Assembly: GCF_900112065.1 (NCBI RefSeq)
Contig: NZ_FOKE01000006.1
Coordinates: 186,001-250,000 of the forward strand
DNA: 64,000 bases
Origin: Cohnella sp. OV330
Lineage (GTDB): Bacteria; Bacillota; Bacilli; Paenibacillales; Paenibacillaceae
Direction: 5' to 3'
The notes beneath the pieces are model-generated. The model saw only the letters and a program-made list of their open reading frames with translations. It did not search any database and was not told the DNA's origin. Position 1 is the stretch's first letter. The number at the start of each line of letters is the position of its first letter. The translations under genes were made by a program, and so were the position numbers. Of the stretch, positions 9,043 through 16,712 are shown in pieces.

Positions 9043-10314
9043 ATGAGCATGAACATTATCGACGAACTCGAATGGCGCGACGCGATCAATCAACAGACCG
9101 ATGCGGAAGGCCTTCGCGAATTGACGTCCCAGAAGGCGGTCTCGCTGTACTGCGGCGTGGATCCGACGGGCGACAGCATGCATATCGGGCATTTGATCCC
9201 GTTCATGGTGCTGAAGCGGTTCCAGCTGGCCGGCCACCGTCCGGTCATCCTGATCGGCGGGGCGACCGGCACGATCGGCGATCCGAGCGGACGCACGACC
9301 GAGCGCTCGCTGCAGACGCTGGAGCAGATCCAGGCGAACGTAGAGGCGCTCGCGGCGCAGCTCACCAAGCTGTTCCTCACGGAAGACGCCAGCCAAGCGC
9401 CGATGCGCATCGTCAACAACTATGACTGGACGCACAAGATCAACGTCATCGATTTTTTGCGCGACTTCGGCAAAAACTTCAGCATCAATTCGATGCTGGC
9501 CAAGGACGTCGTGGCGAGCCGGCTCGACAGCGGCATTTCCTTTACCGAATTCTCGTACCAGATCCTTCAGTCGCTCGACTACCTCCACCTGTACCGCGAA
9601 GAGGACGTCCAGCTGCAGATCGGCGGCTCCGATCAGTGGGGCAACATTACGAGCGGTCTCGATTTGATTCGCAAAAAGGAAGGCGCGGAGGCGAAGGCAT
9701 TCGGCCTGACGATCCCGCTTATGCTGAAGGCGGACGGCACGAAGTTCGGCAAAACCGCGGGCGGCGCCGTGTGGCTGGATCCGAACAAGACGACGCCGTA
9801 CGAGTTTTACCAGTTCTGGGCCAACACCGACGACCGAGACGTCGTCAAGTACCTCAAGTACTTCACGTTCCTGTCCAAGGAGCGGATCGACGAGCTGGCG
9901 GAGAAGGTACAGACCGAACCGCATAAGCGCGAAGCGCAAAAAACGCTGGCCGAGGAAATGACGCGGTTCGTGCACGGAGAAGATCTTCTCGAGCAAGCCA
10001 AGCGCATCACGGACGCATTGTTCAGCGGAGATATCAAGGCGCTGACCGCCGACGAGATCGAGCAGGGCTTCAAGGAAATGCCGACCTTCGAAGCGACGCA
10101 GGAAGCGAAAAACATCGTCGACTGGCTGGTAGATCTGAAGATCGAGCCTTCCAAGCGCCAAGCGCGCGAGGATATCACCAAAGGCGCGATCTACTTGAAC
10201 GGCGAACGCGTCAACGATCTGGAGCTGGAGGTGTCGGCGAGCCACGCGATCGGCGGCCGGTTCGTCATTATCCGCAAGGGCAAGAAAAACTACAGTTTGG
10301 TGAAAATCGTCTAG
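9043..10314 (+). CDS. tyrS: tyrosyl-tRNA synthetase
   Basis: A 423-residue class I aminoacyl-tRNA synthetase that attaches tyrosine to tRNA-Tyr. HIGH is intact at residues 47-50 (DSMHIGHLIPF), the tyrosine pocket segment GGSDQWGNITSGLDLI is present, and KFGKT (about residue 234) is the KMSKS-loop equivalent. The C-terminal S4 RNA-binding domain (about 350-423) contains REDITKGAIYLNGERV. ATG 9043 follows AAGGGGAG. It is preceded by its own promoter and T-box, so it is a separate unit inserted between dnaJ and prmA, which are adjacent in Bacillus subtilis. Confidence 0.97.
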   Translation: MSMNIIDELEWRDAINQQTDAEGLRELTSQKAVSLYCGVDPTGDSMHIGHLIPFMVLKRFQLAGHRPVILIGGATGTIGDPSGRTTERSLQTLEQIQANVEALAAQLTKLFLTEDASQAPMRIVNNYDWTHKINVIDFLRDFGKNFSINSMLAKDVVASRLDSGISFTEFSYQILQSLDYLHLYREEDVQLQIGGSDQWGNITSGLDLIRKKEGAEAKAFGLTIPLMLKADGTKFGKTAGGAVWLDPNKTTPYEFYQFWANTDDRDVVKYLKYFTFLSKERIDELAEKVQTEPHKREAQKTLAEEMTRFVHGEDLLEQAKRITDALFSGDIKALTADEIEQGFKEMPTFEATQEAKNIVDWLVDLKIEPSKRQAREDITKGAIYLNGERVNDLELEVSASHAIGGRFVIIRKGKKNYSLVKIV

Positions 10315-10335
10315 CAAGTCGTTCGGCTCGCGCTT

Positions 10336-10365
10336 TTGCTTCCCGTTCCGAGCTAGATGTATAAT
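10336..10365 (+). promoter_or_regulatory. candidate promoter of prmA
   Basis: A perfect TATAAT (10360-10365) with a weak -35 TTGCTT (10336-10341) 18 bases upstream, between the tyrS stop and the prmA ribosome binding site. Confidence 0.55.
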
Positions 10366-10401
10366 GGGGGCTAACGACGAGTCGTCTAGGGGGAAATCGG
10401 A

Positions 10402-11397
10402 TTGCGTTGGTTTGAAATTACGATCGTGGCAAACGAGCAAGCACAGGAAATGGTCGCTCACTATATGCATGAATTGGGCGCAGGCGGCGTATCCATAGAG
10501 GAATCGTGGTCGCCCGACAAGCCGAGGGACACGTCGCTCGGGCAATGGTACGACAAGCCGCTGAACGACATTCCGGCAGGCCTTGCCGTTATCGCGGGCT
10601 ATTTTCCGGAAGACATCTACGGCGAGACGCTTGTCGCCGAGCTGTCGGAGCTGCTGCGCGGCCTGCCCGAGTTCGACTACGACGCCGGGGCGTTCACCGT
10701 GCAGACCCGCGAGGTGAACGAGGACGACTGGGCGCATGCTTGGAAAAAGTACTTCAAGCCGCTGCCGGTATCCGAGCGGCTCACGATCAAGCCGACCTGG
10801 GAGGACTATACGCCGCGCGAGGACGAACTCATCATCGAGCTGGATCCGGGCATGGCGTTCGGTACGGGGACGCATCCGACGACGGCGCTCTGCCTGCGCA
10901 CGCTCGAAGGCGCGATCAAAGCGGGCGACACCGTCATCGACGTCGGCACCGGCTCCGGTATCCTCGCGATCGGCGCGATGAAGCTGGGCGCCTCGCGCGT
11001 GCTCGCGCTCGACCTGGACCCGGTGGCGGTGTCCAGCGCGACCGAGAACGTAAGGCTGAACGATCTGCAGGACGATATCGAGGTTCGGCTCAGCGACCTG
11101 CTCGGCGTGCTGCGCGACGGCGAGACCGCGGGCGGCGATGCTGTCGCTTCAAGGGTCGTGCCGCCCGTCGATCTCGTCGTCGCCAACATTCTCGCGGAGA
11201 TCATTCTGCTCTTTATCGCGGATGTATTCGACGTGTTGAAGCCCGGCGGCATCTATATCGCCAGCGGCATTTATAAGAACAAGGAAGAGGACGTCGAGGC
11301 GGGGCTTCTCGCGGCCGGCTTCGAGATCGTCGATCGCGTGCGGCAGGACGATTGGATCGCCTTCGTCTGCGGCAAGCCGAAGGGAGAGGACGAATGA
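10402..11397 (+). CDS. prmA: ribosomal protein L11 methyltransferase PrmA
   Basis: A 331-residue SAM-dependent enzyme that trimethylates ribosomal protein L11. The N-terminal substrate-binding part is followed by LDPGMAFGTGTHPTTALCL (about residue 150), the PrmA signature, then the SAM loop VIDVGTGSGILAIGA and the catalytic-side motif VVANILAEIILL. It is about 20 residues longer than B. subtilis PrmA; the excess is a Gly/Ala/Asp-rich insert near residue 240. The start is TTG 10402 with TAGGGGGA upstream. It overlaps the next gene by 4 bases (ATGA). Confidence 0.95.
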   Translation: MRWFEITIVANEQAQEMVAHYMHELGAGGVSIEESWSPDKPRDTSLGQWYDKPLNDIPAGLAVIAGYFPEDIYGETLVAELSELLRGLPEFDYDAGAFTVQTREVNEDDWAHAWKKYFKPLPVSERLTIKPTWEDYTPREDELIIELDPGMAFGTGTHPTTALCLRTLEGAIKAGDTVIDVGTGSGILAIGAMKLGASRVLALDLDPVAVSSATENVRLNDLQDDIEVRLSDLLGVLRDGETAGGDAVASRVVPPVDLVVANILAEIILLFIADVFDVLKPGGIYIASGIYKNKEEDVEAGLLAAGFEIVDRVRQDDWIAFVCGKPKGEDE

Positions 11398-12077
11398 GCT
11401 TTTTTTGGTTTCCGCTGAACGAGCTGCCGTTCGTCCTGCTGACGATGCTCGTCGCGTTCACCGTGCACGAGTTCGCGCACGCATGGACGGCTTATAAGCT
11501 CGGCGATCCGACCGCCTACGAGCAGGGGCGCGTCACGCTGAACCCGATGGCGCACCTGGATCTGTTCGGCATCCTGTTCCTGCTCGTGGCCGGCTTCGGT
11601 TGGGCGAAGCCGGTGCCGGTCCGGCGCAGCCGGTTCAAGCGTCCGCGCCTGATGAGCATCGCGGTCACGGCGGCGGGTCCGATCAGCAACCTGGTTTTGG
11701 CTTTTCTCGGCTTATTCATTTATTTGCTGCTCGTAAAGGTCGGCGCGCTGGATCAATTCGCGACGCGGGAGACCGTATGGACGTTTTTTAGCTATTTCGT
11801 GCCGATCAACGTGATGCTTTTCCTGTTTAACCTGATCCCGCTGCCGCCGCTCGACGGCTACCGGATCGTCGAAGAATTCGCGCCGCTGCGGCTGCGGCTG
11901 AAGATGATGCAGTTCGAGCAGTGGGGCATGTTTTTGTTCCTGTTGTTCGTGTTCCTGCCGCCGCTCAAGGCGGTGACGCTGACGCCGCTGTTTTCGCTCG
12001 GCCGTCCGATCATCGACGGGATGACGGACGCCTTCGTCAGTTTACTCCAGATTACATCCCCTTTTTTACCGGTCTAA
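11394..12077 (+). CDS. site-2 protease family (M50) membrane metalloprotease
   Basis: A 227-residue polytopic protein. HEFAHAW (about residue 24) is the HExxH zinc motif inside the first membrane helix, and NLIPLPPLDGYR (about residue 146) is the conserved NPxPPLDG motif supplying the third ligand (Asp). About five or six hydrophobic segments surround these. It lacks a PDZ domain, so it belongs to the compact YwhC-like group rather than RseP/RasP. Known relatives cut transmembrane peptides; the substrate here is unknown. ATG 11394 overlaps the prmA stop, implying translational coupling. Confidence 0.88.
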   Translation: MSFFWFPLNELPFVLLTMLVAFTVHEFAHAWTAYKLGDPTAYEQGRVTLNPMAHLDLFGILFLLVAGFGWAKPVPVRRSRFKRPRLMSIAVTAAGPISNLVLAFLGLFIYLLLVKVGALDQFATRETVWTFFSYFVPINVMLFLFNLIPLPPLDGYRIVEEFAPLRLRLKMMQFEQWGMFLFLLFVFLPPLKAVTLTPLFSLGRPIIDGMTDAFVSLLQITSPFLPV

Positions 12078-12096
12078 TTCATCGTCTCAGGAATGA

Positions 12097-12148
12097 GAAC
12101 TTCCGATTTCGCGCTTCGCGCGGGACGGAGGTTCTTGTTCGTTTGTCT
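12097..12148 (+). terminator. intrinsic terminator after the M50 protease gene
   Basis: Arms starting GAACTTCCG (12097) and ending CGGAGGTTC (12134) pair over about 17 positions with one bulged A and a 3-base loop, followed by a T-rich tract (TTGTTCGTTTGTCT). Confidence 0.75.
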
Positions 12149-12266
12149 CCTATATACCGCCGCGCTGCTTCCCGATTCGCGCGAGGGAGCCGGAAGCTAG
12201 CGCCTGAACGCGTTTCGAGGTATGATGGACGGTGGAACTTGAATCGATCGTGGAGGCTTCAAGCGA

Positions 12267-13058
12267 ATGCAGCGTTACTTTATCGATCCCGGTCAGATCG
12301 ACGGCGAGGCCGTCGTGCTGCTTGGGGAAGATGCCAGGCATCTGTCAACCGTCATGCGGGCGAAGGCCGGCGACGAGTTCATCGCCTGCGACGGGTCCGG
12401 TCGGGAGAGCCTGGCCGAGATCGTGAACATAGAAGGCGGACGCGTCGAAGGGCGCATCATGCGCGCGCGCGAATCCGAAGCGGAGATGGCCTGGCGCGTG
12501 ACGGTCGCCCAGAGCCTGCCCAAGGGCGACAAGCTCGAGACGGTCATCCAAAAGGGGACCGAGGCGGGAGCGAGCGCGTTTTTGCCTTTCGTTTCGAAGC
12601 GCACCGTCGTTCAGTACGACGCGCGCAAGGAGGCCAAACGGCTAGAACGCTGGCGCAAGATCGCCAAGGAAGCCGCCGAGCAGGCGCATCGCGGCATCAT
12701 GCCCGAGGTCGGGGAGGTCGCTTCCTGGAAGGAGCTGCTGGCTCGCTTCGGCGGCTTCGACCGCGTGCTGCTCTGTTATGAGGAAGAAGGGCGCAAGGGC
12801 GCCGGGCTGAGGCCCGAGCTCGAAGCGTTCGCAAGCCGGCTGCAAGGGGACGCCGAAGGCGCGCCTCGGCCGAAGCTGCTCGTCGTCGTCGGCCCGGAAG
12901 GCGGCTTCGACGAGGACGAAGCCAGGCAGGCGGAGGCTGCGGGAGCGGTCTGCGTCGGGTTGGGCAGGCGCATTTTGCGCACGGAGACGGCGGCGCTCGT
13001 CGCGCTGGCCGCGATCGGATACGAATCCGGAGAGATGGGGGAAGCTCGCCATGTCTAA
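12267..13058 (+). CDS. rsmE: 16S rRNA (uracil1498-N3)-methyltransferase RsmE
   Basis: A 263-residue SPOUT-class methyltransferase modifying U1498 of 16S rRNA. It starts MQRYFIDPGQI, with an N-terminal PUA-like domain (GEDARHLSTVMRAKAGDEF). The knotted SAM site includes VVVGPEGGFDEDE (about residue 210) and GLGRRILRTETAALVAL near the C-terminus. An extra Arg/Pro segment around residues 175-205 makes it slightly longer than B. subtilis YqeU. ATG 12267 follows GGAGG. It overlaps mtaB by 8 bases, so the two are co-expressed. A TATGAT at 12221-12226 may be the -10 box, but no good -35 was found. Confidence 0.95.
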   Translation: MQRYFIDPGQIDGEAVVLLGEDARHLSTVMRAKAGDEFIACDGSGRESLAEIVNIEGGRVEGRIMRARESEAEMAWRVTVAQSLPKGDKLETVIQKGTEAGASAFLPFVSKRTVVQYDARKEAKRLERWRKIAKEAAEQAHRGIMPEVGEVASWKELLARFGGFDRVLLCYEEEGRKGAGLRPELEAFASRLQGDAEGAPRPKLLVVVGPEGGFDEDEARQAEAAGAVCVGLGRRILRTETAALVALAAIGYESGEMGEARHV

Positions 13059-14400
13059 GGTGGCATTTTATACGCTAGGCTGCAAGGTCAACTTCTACGA
13101 TACGGAAGCGATGTGGCAGCTTTTTAAAAAAGAAGGCTACGAACAGGTCGACTTCGAGTCGCGCGCGGCCGACGTGTACGTCATCAATACGTGCACGGTG
13201 ACCAATACCGGCGACAAAAAGAGCCGGCAGATCATCCGGCGCGCCGTGCGCCGCAACCCGGACGCTGTCATCGCGGTGACGGGCTGCTACGCGCAGACGT
13301 CGCCCGCCGAGATTCTCGCGATCGAGGGCGTCGACCTCGTCGTCGGCACGCAGGACCGGGACAAGCTGATGACGTACGTCGCGGACATCCAAGCCGAACG
13401 CAGGCCGGTCAACGCGGTGCGCAACATTATGAAGACGCGCGAGTTCGAAGAGCTCGACGTGCCCCATTTCGCCGATCATACACGCGCCTTCCTCAAGATT
13501 CAGGAGGGCTGCAACAATTTTTGCACCTTCTGCATCATCCCTTGGTCGCGCGGCTTGTCGCGCAGCCGGAATCCCGAGAGCGTCCTCGCCCAAGCGCGGC
13601 AGCTCGTCGCTTCGGGCTACAAGGAGATCGTGCTGACGGGCATCCATACGGGCGGCTACGGCGACGATCTGGAAAATTACCGGCTCGCCGACCTGCTTCG
13701 CGACTTGGACCGGGTAGAAGGGCTTGAGCGGATCCGTATCAGCTCGATCGAGGCCAGCCAGATCGACGACGCGATGATCGAGGTGCTGAACGGCTCGAAA
13801 AAAATGTGCAGGCATCTCCACATTCCGCTGCAGGCGGGCGACGACGAGGTGCTGAAGCGCATGCGGCGCAAGTACACGACGGCCGAGTTCGCGGACAAAA
13901 TCCGGCGGATCAAGGCGGCGATGCCCGGCGTGGCGATCACGACCGACGTGATCGTCGGGTTTCCGGGCGAGACCGAGGCGCATTACGAGCGGGGCTACCG
14001 CTTTATGGAGGAGATCGGTTTCGCGGAGATGCACGTGTTCCCTTATTCCAAGCGGACGGGCACGCCTGCCGCGCGCATGGAGGACCAGGTCGCCGAAGAG
14101 GCGAAGCGCGAGCGCGTCCAGCAGCTGATCGAGCTATCCGAGCGAATGCAGGCCGAATACGCGGCTGGATGGGTAGGCGAAGTGCTCGAGATCATCCCGG
14201 AGCGCGGGGAAAAAGGTCCTGCGGGCAGCGGTCTGATGAGCGGCCATGCGGATAACTATTTGAACATCGTATTCAAGGGCGATCCGTCCCTCGTCGGCCG
14301 GCTGTGCCGGGTGAGGATCGTCGAAGGTGGCGCGAACGAATGCCGGGGCGAACTGATCGAGGCGCCGGCGGCAGGTCTAATGCCTGCCTTGCAGGCTTAA
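13051..14400 (+). CDS. mtaB: tRNA t6A37 methylthiotransferase MtaB
   Basis: A 449-residue radical-SAM enzyme that converts t6A37 to ms2t6A37 in tRNAs. The N-terminal UPF0004 domain provides the three auxiliary-cluster cysteines (LGCKVNFYDTE, INTCTVTNTG, VTGCYAQ). The radical-SAM motif CNNFCTFCIIPWSRG is at about residue 154. A C-terminal TRAM-like RNA-binding region follows (about 370-430). Its start lies inside the end of rsmE, and the order rsmE-mtaB is conserved in Firmicutes. Eighteen bases separate it from the NUDIX-DeoC gene. Confidence 0.96.
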   Translation: MSKVAFYTLGCKVNFYDTEAMWQLFKKEGYEQVDFESRAADVYVINTCTVTNTGDKKSRQIIRRAVRRNPDAVIAVTGCYAQTSPAEILAIEGVDLVVGTQDRDKLMTYVADIQAERRPVNAVRNIMKTREFEELDVPHFADHTRAFLKIQEGCNNFCTFCIIPWSRGLSRSRNPESVLAQARQLVASGYKEIVLTGIHTGGYGDDLENYRLADLLRDLDRVEGLERIRISSIEASQIDDAMIEVLNGSKKMCRHLHIPLQAGDDEVLKRMRRKYTTAEFADKIRRIKAAMPGVAITTDVIVGFPGETEAHYERGYRFMEEIGFAEMHVFPYSKRTGTPAARMEDQVAEEAKRERVQQLIELSERMQAEYAAGWVGEVLEIIPERGEKGPAGSGLMSGHADNYLNIVFKGDPSLVGRLCRVRIVEGGANECRGELIEAPAAGLMPALQA

Positions 14401-14418
14401 TTTAGGAGGATAACGGAA

Positions 14419-15561
14419 ATGTTGGAGATATCGGCAGGCGGCGTCGTATACCGCCAGAACGGCGGCAAGATCGAGATTCAGATGATCGAGGACCGCTTCG
14501 GCAAGACGACGCTGGCCAAAGGCAAGATGGAGCCCGGCGAAACCATCCAAGAGACGGCGCTGCGGGAGATTATGGAGGAGACGGGCATCCGCGGAGACAT
14601 TCGCTCTCCGCTGTCCGTCATTCGCTATCAGTATGAAGCGGCGGACAGGGCGACCGTTCAAAAAGAGGTTCATTATTATCTCGTCGAGGCCGGAGAAGGC
14701 ACGCTGCAGGCGCAAATCGAAGAGATCAAAGGCGTCGCCTGGTATTCTCCCGAGGAGAGCTGGCGGCTTCAGCGCAGCGGCGGTTACGACAACAACGACG
14801 AGGTGCTGCGCGAAGCGCTCCGGCAGCTCGGCTTCGAGCCCCAGGACGGCCATGTCGTCGCGGCGGGCCGCTTCCCGATCTGGACGCCGGGCCAATCGGT
14901 CGCTTCCTTTATCGACCATACGCTGCTCAAGGCGGAGGCCAGGACGGCGGACATCGAGCAGCTGTGCCAGGAAGCGCTCGCTTATCAGTTTTACAGCGTC
15001 TGCGTAAACGGCAGATGGGTGCGGCTCAGCCGCGAACGGCTTGGCGGCACGAACGTCAAAGTATGCGCCGTCGTCGGTTTCCCGCTCGGCGCTGCCGCGA
15101 CGCGCGCCAAAGCGTTCGAGGCGGCAGCCGCCGTCGAGGATGGCGCCTCCGAGATCGACATGGTCCTGTCGATCGGCAAGCTGCTCGACCGGGACTTCGA
15201 TTCGGTCCAGCGCGACATTTCCTCCGTCGTGCGGGCCGTTCAGGGCGGCGCGCTCGTCAAGGTGATTCTGGAGACGGGCGCGCTTACGGACGAGCTGAAG
15301 CGCGAAGCCTGCCGCCTGTCCGAAGCGGCCGGAGCCGATTACGTCAAGACGTCCACGGGCTTCGGCCCCGGCAAGGCGACGGAGGCGGACATCCGTCTCA
15401 TGCGGTCGTCCGTGTCCGGGCATGTCGGCGTGAAGGCGTCGGGCGGCGTTCGCGACGCCGCGACGGCCGAAGCGATGCTGCTGGCCGGCGCGAGCCGCAT
15501 CGGCACGAGCTCGGGCATCGCGATCGTCGGCGGCGACCCGGCGGCTGCCGGCGCGTACTGA
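14419..15561 (+). CDS. NUDIX hydrolase - deoxyribose-phosphate aldolase (DeoC) fusion
   Basis: One continuous 380-codon frame encodes two enzymes. Residues about 1-140 are a NUDIX hydrolase with a perfect GX5EX7REUXEEXGU box (GKMEPGETIQETALREIMEE then TGI). Residues about 157-380 are a full-length DeoC: ASFIDHTLLKAEA at its start, the Asp in ASEIDMVLS, KVILETG, and the Schiff-base Lys in YVKTSTGFGPG. DeoC cleaves 2-deoxyribose-5-phosphate to acetaldehyde and glyceraldehyde-3-phosphate; NUDIX enzymes hydrolyse nucleoside diphosphate derivatives. No in-frame ATG, GTG or TTG precedes the DeoC start, so separate translation of the second half looks unlikely. ATG 14419 follows TTAGGAGGA. Both halves keep their key residues and are probably active (inference). 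Confidence 0.9.
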   Translation: MLEISAGGVVYRQNGGKIEIQMIEDRFGKTTLAKGKMEPGETIQETALREIMEETGIRGDIRSPLSVIRYQYEAADRATVQKEVHYYLVEAGEGTLQAQIEEIKGVAWYSPEESWRLQRSGGYDNNDEVLREALRQLGFEPQDGHVVAAGRFPIWTPGQSVASFIDHTLLKAEARTADIEQLCQEALAYQFYSVCVNGRWVRLSRERLGGTNVKVCAVVGFPLGAAATRAKAFEAAAAVEDGASEIDMVLSIGKLLDRDFDSVQRDISSVVRAVQGGALVKVILETGALTDELKREACRLSEAAGADYVKTSTGFGPGKATEADIRLMRSSVSGHVGVKASGGVRDAATAEAMLLAGASRIGTSSGIAIVGGDPAAAGAY

Positions 15562-15606
15562 CGGGGCGCGACGCTGCCCGAGACGCCGAGGCGCCTGCGG
15601 TAACGA

Positions 15607-16590
15607 TTAAGCGGCTGCGGGCAATGCCGGCTTGGCCGGCGGCTTGAACAAATAGGCGAGCGGCAGCGCCAGCAGCGAGCAAGCGACGTTGAAGATCGTC
15701 TGCGCGTGCGCGATCTGGGCAGCGGCATTGCCCGGAGCGACGTAAGCGGCGGCCGCGAGCAGCTCGTGCCGCAGCGGATAGAACAGCAGCACGCCGCCGA
15801 TGTTCAGCGCGACCTGCGACAACGCGACGAGCTTGCCGCCGCGGCTGCCGCCAAGCGAGACGAGGAGCCCGGTCGCGCAGGTGCCGACATTGGCGCCGAG
15901 CACGATCGCGACGGCCGTGTCAGGGCTCATGGCGCCCGCGGACACGAAGCCCATCGACATGCCGATGACCGCGGCGCCGGAGTGAATGAGCGCGGTGAGC
16001 GCGGCGCCGCCGAGCACGCCAAGCGCGGGCTGCTGCGAGGCCATATCCATCATATGCGCGAACGTGCCCTGCTTCTGCAGCAGCGGTCCCATCGTGCGCA
16101 GCAGCGCAAAACCGGCGAGGAGCAGAGCGAAGCCCGCGAGCACCGCCCCGCCGAAGCGGCAGGAGTCGTGAACGCGGCGGGGGAGCGGCGGCAGCGCCCG
16201 CCATTCGCCGGACATCAGCGACAGGATCCACAGGCCTGTCCCCGCGCCGAGCAGGGGCAAACCATAGCGGTGGAGCTCGAGGCTCATGAGCTCCGTCGTC
16301 AGGCAGGTGCCGACGTTGGTGCCGAGCAGGATGCCGAAGCAGCGCGCGAACGGCAGGATGCCGCTGTTGACGAGGCCGATCGTGAGCAGCGTGACGGCGG
16401 TGCCGCTTTGCAGCAGGGCGCTCGATGCCGTGCCGAGGGCGAACCCGCGGAGCGGCGTCGACGTCGAGCGCGCGACGGCGAGCGCCATGCGGTCCCCGGC
16501 CCAGCTTGCGAGCGCGGCCTCCATCACCTTCATGCCGGAGAGCAGCAGCGCCAGGCCGACGACCGACAGCGAGATCAGATATAGCGTCAT
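15607..16590 (-). CDS. Na/Pi-cotransporter family protein
   Basis: A 327-residue polytopic protein with two inverted repeats of the Na/Pi-cotransporter family (PF02690-like). The first repeat has ALLQSGTAVTLLTIGLVNSG and LLGTNVGTCLTTE; the second has ALIHSGAAVIGMSMGFVSAG and VLGANVGTCATG. The paired QS/HS and G-x-NVGTC motifs form the substrate and ion site. It lacks the C-terminal PhoU-like domain of longer relatives. Phosphate is the likely cargo, by family. I start at ATG 16590, preceded by AAGGAG, not at an in-frame ATG 27 bases upstream. It converges on the NUDIX-DeoC gene with only 45 bases between them and no obvious terminator. Confidence 0.85.
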   Translation of the reverse strand: MTLYLISLSVVGLALLLSGMKVMEAALASWAGDRMALAVARSTSTPLRGFALGTASSALLQSGTAVTLLTIGLVNSGILPFARCFGILLGTNVGTCLTTELMSLELHRYGLPLLGAGTGLWILSLMSGEWRALPPLPRRVHDSCRFGGAVLAGFALLLAGFALLRTMGPLLQKQGTFAHMMDMASQQPALGVLGGAALTALIHSGAAVIGMSMGFVSAGAMSPDTAVAIVLGANVGTCATGLLVSLGGSRGGKLVALSQVALNIGGVLLFYPLRHELLAAAAYVAPGNAAAQIAHAQTIFNVACSLLALPLAYLFKPPAKPALPAAA

Positions 16591-16712
16591 GGGATCGTTT
16601 CTCCTTTTGGGGTACATAGCCGTGAACGGCAGGGAAGACAGGACCGACCTGTCCCGTCTGGACCATCCTATGCGACAATCGTTTTAGACATGATAGAGAA
16701 AGGACTGAGCGC

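Noticed and set aside
8995-10875. Open frame of 626 codons antisense to tyrS and prmA
   Set aside because: Runs through the T-box terminator and two certain genes; no protein family features.
12221-12226. Promoter for rsmE at TATGAT
   Set aside because: No acceptable -35 hexamer at 15-19 bases; left out of the feature list.
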